Shown: positions 61,076-64,000 of the stretch, piece by piece
Position numbering within the stretch: position 1 is the first letter of the stretch
How the letters are laid out: the number at the start of each line of letters is the position of its first letter
NCBI GenBank assembly: GCA_040901465.1
Contig: JBBDYN010000053.1
Coordinates: 62,001-126,000 of the forward strand
Reading direction: 5' to 3'
Length of the DNA: 64,000 nucleotides
DNA from: JAUSIF01 sp040901465
GTDB lineage: Bacteria; Pseudomonadota; Alphaproteobacteria; Rhizobiales; Xanthobacteraceae
Position numbers and translations under genes: made by a program
The notes under the pieces: generated by a model
What the model saw: the letters and a program-made list of their open reading frames with translations, nothing else
Databases searched by the model: none
Told to the model about the DNA's origin: nothing

Positions 61076-61785
61076 TTTGCGGCGTCCGCTGTCTTGGCTT
61101 CATCGGGCGGCGGCAGCCGCAGAGTCATGACGACGCCGCCATCGAAGCGAACACGGTCGCCGTGATTGAAGATTTCGAGCCGCGCCGCTTCCAGGCTTCC
61201 GTCCGGGAAAACCGCCTTGACGGGATTCTTGGTCACGATGTGACCCTTGCGCACCTCGACGAACGCGTCGGTGAGCCAGATGTGATAGCCACCGGTTGCA
61301 GTGATCTCGATGCCGCGGGTCAATTGCAAATTCCCCGCCTTCATGTCGTAGACGCCGTTCTTCGCGCGCATGTCGGTCTCGCCGCGGTTGGCGAGTTCGA
61401 CCTGGCCGTGGATGCCGGCAAGTTCGATGATGTTGGACTGGCTGAGATCCTGCGCGGCGGACTCGGCCGTCACTGAATATGGCCGCCGGTCCTGCGTGAA
61501 GCCCGTTAGCTTCGGCGCTTCGATCGTAAGCTTGTTGTCCGTGATCGTGATGCGCCCGAACTCGATCGGCAGGTTGCGATAGAAGCGAAGCGGATCAAAC
61601 CAGACGACGAGCGCGATCAACACGAGGCCGCCAAGCGCGGCCGAAGGCAAGGCCCAGCGCAGAATGCGCACGCGCCGGCTGTGCCGCTTCGCCGCGCGAA
61701 AGGCGGCGTCGCGCTCCCGCTCGGTTTCGTCCGCGGGCGTCAGGAGCGCCAGATCGACTTGGCGCATGGGGTGGGCTCGGCTCAT
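61072..61785 (-). CDS. lptC: LPS export ABC transporter periplasmic protein LptC
   Basis: Membrane-anchored partner of LptBFG and LptA. The 237-residue protein has one transmembrane helix (ILRWALPSAALGGLVLIALV) and an LptC/YrbK domain (LTIEAPKLTGFTQDRRPYSV, GVYDMKAGNLQLTRGIEITA, GHIVTKNPVKAVFPDGSLEA). Coupled to lptA; forms the lptC-lptA-lptB set with rnd upstream. Confidence 0.92.
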   Translation of the reverse strand: MSRAHPMRQVDLALLTPADETERERDAAFRAAKRHSRRVRILRWALPSAALGGLVLIALVVWFDPLRFYRNLPIEFGRITITDNKLTIEAPKLTGFTQDRRPYSVTAESAAQDLSQSNIIELAGIHGQVELANRGETDMRAKNGVYDMKAGNLQLTRGIEITATGGYHIWLTDAFVEVRKGHIVTKNPVKAVFPDGSLEAARLEIFNHGDRVRFDGGVVMTLRLPPPDEAKTADAAK

Positions 61786-61904
61786 GGCACACTCACAATT
61801 CGAGCCTTATCAAGCGGATAATTGCGGCTTTCCCGCGAAGCGCGCCCGGAGTCATCGTCGCAACATGAAGCGCAATGACCCAAGGCGCAAGCCGAACTGG
61901 AACC

Positions 61905-62519
61905 TCAAGAATGGGCGAATATGTCCTCTTCGCCGAAGCCCGCGAGGTCAAGGCGGGCGCGGGTCGGCAGGAAGCGAAAACAGGCCGCGGCGAATTCTGC
62001 CCTGCCCTCGCGCGCCAGCATGCGATCGAGCCGTTCCTTGAGCGCGTGCAAGTGAAGCACATCGGCGGCGGCATAGGCGACCTGTGCGTCGGTGAGCGTC
62101 TCCGCGCCCCAATCGGAACTCTGTTGCTGCTTCGACAGGTCGTGGCCGAGCAACTCCTTCACGAGATCCTTGAGGCCGTGCTTGTCGGTGTAGGTGCGCG
62201 CGATCTTCGACGCGATCTTCGTGCAATAGACCGGCTCCGGCATCACGCCGAAGGTCTTGCAGAGCACGCCAAGATCGAAACGGGCAAAATGGAAGAGCTT
62301 GAGCCGCTTCGGGTCTTTCAGCAGCTTCACGAGATTGGGCGCCTCGGCATCGCCGGGCGGAAACTGCACCACGTCGGCCGAGCCGTCGCCCGCCGAGAGC
62401 TGCACGACGCAAAGCCGGTCGCGATTGGGATTCAGCCCGAGCGTCTCGGTGTCGACCGCCACCACTGCGCCGAAGGTGGAGAGGTCGGGAAGATCGCCGC
62501 GGTGCAGTCGGATGGTCAT
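61905..62519 (-). CDS. rnd: Ribonuclease D-like 3'-5' exonuclease
   Basis: DEDD-family exonuclease. The 204-residue protein has Exo I AVVAVDTETLGLNP, Exo II FHFARFDLGVLCKTFG and Exo III DAQVAYAAADVLHLHALKER. It is the short form, with only the exonuclease domain and no HRDC domains, as in other Rhizobiales. Upstream of lptC on the same strand with a 119-base gap. Confidence 0.9.
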   Translation of the reverse strand: MTIRLHRGDLPDLSTFGAVVAVDTETLGLNPNRDRLCVVQLSAGDGSADVVQFPPGDAEAPNLVKLLKDPKRLKLFHFARFDLGVLCKTFGVMPEPVYCTKIASKIARTYTDKHGLKDLVKELLGHDLSKQQQSSDWGAETLTDAQVAYAAADVLHLHALKERLDRMLAREGRAEFAAACFRFLPTRARLDLAGFGEEDIFAHS

Positions 62520-62617
62520 CGGCCGTTCACTTGATCATTCATTCGGATCGAACGCACGGTTTGCGCGTTTCGAATGTAGCGGAAATCAATGTACGAATCG
62601 TAGCCGCGACCAAACGA

Positions 62618-62703
62618 TGGTGCCCAGGAGAGGACTCGAACCTCCACGGCTGTTAACCACTGGTACCTGAAACCAGCGCGTCTACCAATTCCGCCACCTG
62701 GGC
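62618..62703 (-). tRNA. tRNA-Leu (anticodon CAG)
   Basis: Class II tRNA of 86 bases with encoded CCA: acceptor GCCCAGG / CCTGGGC, D arm with GGCGGAATTGGTAGACGC, anticodon stem CTGGT / ACCAG with CAG in the loop, a long variable arm (GGTTAACAGCC) and T arm GGAGGTTCGAGTCCTCT. Confidence 0.96.
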
Positions 62704-62836
62704 CCCGTCGTTAGGTAGGGTGCCCGCTTCGGCCTTGTCAATCGACCGCACGAGCGCCGCGGCGCTTTACGGAAATCGGGCCATCGAGTATCGCTCGCTG
62801 GCCCGCAAACCGGCGGGACTAAATTAGGGATCAGAC

Positions 62837-63805
62837 ATGACGGCGGTTCCGGAGGATCGTCTCGTCACGGTCTATGGCGGCTCGGGCTTCATCGGCCGCC
62901 ACGTGGTGCGCGCGCTGGCAAAAAGCGGCTGGCGCATCCGCGTCGCGGTGCGGCGGCCGGAGCTCGCGTACCACCTGCAGCCGCTCGGCCGCGTCGGCCA
63001 AATCCACGCGGTGCAGGCGAACCTGCGCTATTCCGACTCGGTCGAGCGCGCGGCGGACGGCGCGGATGCGCTAGTCAATCTCGTGGGCATTCTCTACGAG
63101 GGCGGACAGCAGACGTTCAATGCCGTTCAAGCCGGCGGCACCGCCGCGGTGGCTCGTGCGGCCGCGAGGATTAACGCGCGCGTCGTGCAGATCTCTGCCA
63201 TCGGCGCCGAACACGGTTCGCGATCCGACTACGCGCGCAGCAAGGCCGCAGGCGAGGCGGCGGTGCTTGCACACGTACCGCACGCAGTGATCTTGCGTCC
63301 TTCGATCGCGTTCGGACCCGAGGACGACTTCTTCAACAAGTTCGCGGCGATGGCCCGCATCTCGCCGGTGTTGCCTTTGATCGGCGGTGGCAAGACCCGC
63401 TTCCAGCCGGTATTCGCCGGCGACGTCGCGGCGGCCGTCGACGCCGCGCTCGCCGGCCGCGCGCGACCGGGCACAATCTATGAGCTTGGCGGGCCGCAAG
63501 TGAAGACGTTCGAGGAATTGTTGCGGCTGATGCTGCGCCAGATTGACCGCCGGCGGCTGCTCGTGCCGATTCCGTTTCCGCTGGCGCGGCTGCAGGCGTT
63601 CTTCCTCGAGCTCTTGCCGAAGCCTTTGCTCACGCGCGACCAGGTTCGGCTCCTCGAGCGCGACAATGTTGTGTCGCCGGACGCGGAACGCGACGGACGT
63701 ACGTTGCCAGGGCTCGGCATCGTGCCGACCGCTCTCGAAACAGTGCTGCCGAATTATCTCGTGCGCTTCCGCCGCGCGGGCCAGTTTACCCGGCCGGTGG
63801 CCTAG
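62837..63805 (+). CDS. Complex I NDUFA9-family NAD(P)-binding protein
   Basis: The 322-residue extended SDR-like protein has the Rossmann glycine motif VYGGSGFIGRHVVRALAKSG, ADALVNLVGILYEGGQQTFN, and SDYARSKAAGEAAVLAHVPH with the Tyr-x3-Lys, then VILRPSIAFGPEDDFFNKFA. It is the bacterial relative of the complex I accessory subunit NDUFA9; its bacterial role is not settled. It converges with uppP and the two stop codons overlap in CTAG. Confidence 0.88.
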   Translation: MTAVPEDRLVTVYGGSGFIGRHVVRALAKSGWRIRVAVRRPELAYHLQPLGRVGQIHAVQANLRYSDSVERAADGADALVNLVGILYEGGQQTFNAVQAGGTAAVARAAARINARVVQISAIGAEHGSRSDYARSKAAGEAAVLAHVPHAVILRPSIAFGPEDDFFNKFAAMARISPVLPLIGGGKTRFQPVFAGDVAAAVDAALAGRARPGTIYELGGPQVKTFEELLRLMLRQIDRRRLLVPIPFPLARLQAFFLELLPKPLLTRDQVRLLERDNVVSPDAERDGRTLPGLGIVPTALETVLPNYLVRFRRAGQFTRPVA

Positions 63806-64000
63806 CCGACAAAATATAGGCCGACGAGGCCGAGGGCGCCGACGGCAATGCGCCAAAGCGCGAAGAAGGCGAAGCCGTTCCGTGCGACAAACTCCAACAA
63901 GGAACGAACGACAAGGATCGCGGCGCAGAAGGCCGCGACGAATCCGAGGGCAATCACCAGTCCGTCGTCGATCGAGAGCAGCGCGCGATTCTTGAAGAGG
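63802..64000 (-). CDS. uppP: Undecaprenyl-diphosphatase UppP, C-terminal part (5' end outside window)
   Basis: Recycles undecaprenyl pyrophosphate to the monophosphate carrier for peptidoglycan and LPS sugars. Only the last 65 residues are seen, with two hydrophobic helices: DDGLVIALGFVAAFCAAILV and ALWRIAVGALGLVGLYFVG, joined by RSLLEFVARNGFAFF. This fits the BacA/UppP C terminus. Its TAG stop (63802-63804) overlaps the stop of the NDUFA9-like gene. Confidence 0.85.
   Translation of the reverse strand, partial: LFKNRALLSIDDGLVIALGFVAAFCAAILVVRSLLEFVARNGFAFFALWRIAVGALGLVGLYFVG

Overview
The window is a gene-dense, GC-rich chromosomal segment from an alphaproteobacterium of the order Hyphomicrobiales (Rhizobiales), most like the Bradyrhizobiaceae/Xanthobacteraceae. 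The evidence is gene content and order: fabA-fabB-fabI divergent from irr (an Irr with the heme motif GCPFHDV), the runs trpF-trpB-trpA-accD-folC and aroA-cmk-rpsA, a TIGR02300 gene next to tRNA-Ala, rnd-lptC-lptA-lptB-rpoN-hpf-ptsN, a TsaE-sugar kinase fusion beside addB-addA-trxA, and short palindromes of the kind scattered through these genomes. Family placement is inferred from memory of such neighbourhoods, not from a search.

Layout. 1-957: 3' end of pnp with a terminator. 970-2565: a membrane class III nucleotide cyclase followed by a frameshifted remnant of a second cyclase. 2676-5376: fabA-fabB-fabI operon, divergent from irr (5642-6151). 6226-9807: SH3-domain protein, 2-hydroxyacid dehydrogenase, a MoeB-like adenylyltransferase and an exported metallo-beta-lactamase-fold protein. 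9819-12835: a dctP-dctQ-dctM TRAP transporter. 12950-13456: DUF1993 protein. 13627-20176: replication cluster dnaA-dnaN-recF-gyrB, then about 1 kb with no recognisable gene and rpsT. 21659-23352: mutM and an enoyl-CoA hydratase. 23435-29106: ubiE-ubiB, coaBC-dut, an Rrf2 regulator and cysK.

29555-41463 is one rightward cluster: a DivL-like atypical kinase with Tyr in place of the phospho-acceptor His, a TsaE-AmgK fusion, a MurU-like uridylyltransferase (together a peptidoglycan-sugar recycling pair), addB, addA and trxA. 41789-54099 is a 13-gene leftward run: aroA-cmk-rpsA-pyrE-sppA-ihfB-lapA-ornithine cyclodeaminase-trpF-trpB-trpA-accD-folC, with several stop/start overlaps. 54243-56257 reads rightward: TIGR02300 protein, tRNA-Ala(GGC), a MaoC-like hydratase, and hsp20 with DUF1150. 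56340-62519 reads leftward: ptsN, hpf, rpoN, lptB, lptA, lptC, rnd. The window closes with tRNA-Leu(CAG), an NDUFA9-like protein and the 3' end of uppP.

Almost everything is housekeeping. I see no transposase, integrase, prophage, CRISPR array or defence island, and no clearly new multi-gene system. The points worth a second look are small: a 13-unit hexapeptide repeat grafted onto the N terminus of LptB, the cyclase remnant, the DivL-type kinase, a structured hsp20 leader that may hide its ribosome binding site, a dyad between an Rrf2 regulator lacking Fe-S cysteines and cysK, the unexplained interval upstream of dnaA, and loss of metal-binding cysteines in AccD, MoeB, AddB and MutM.
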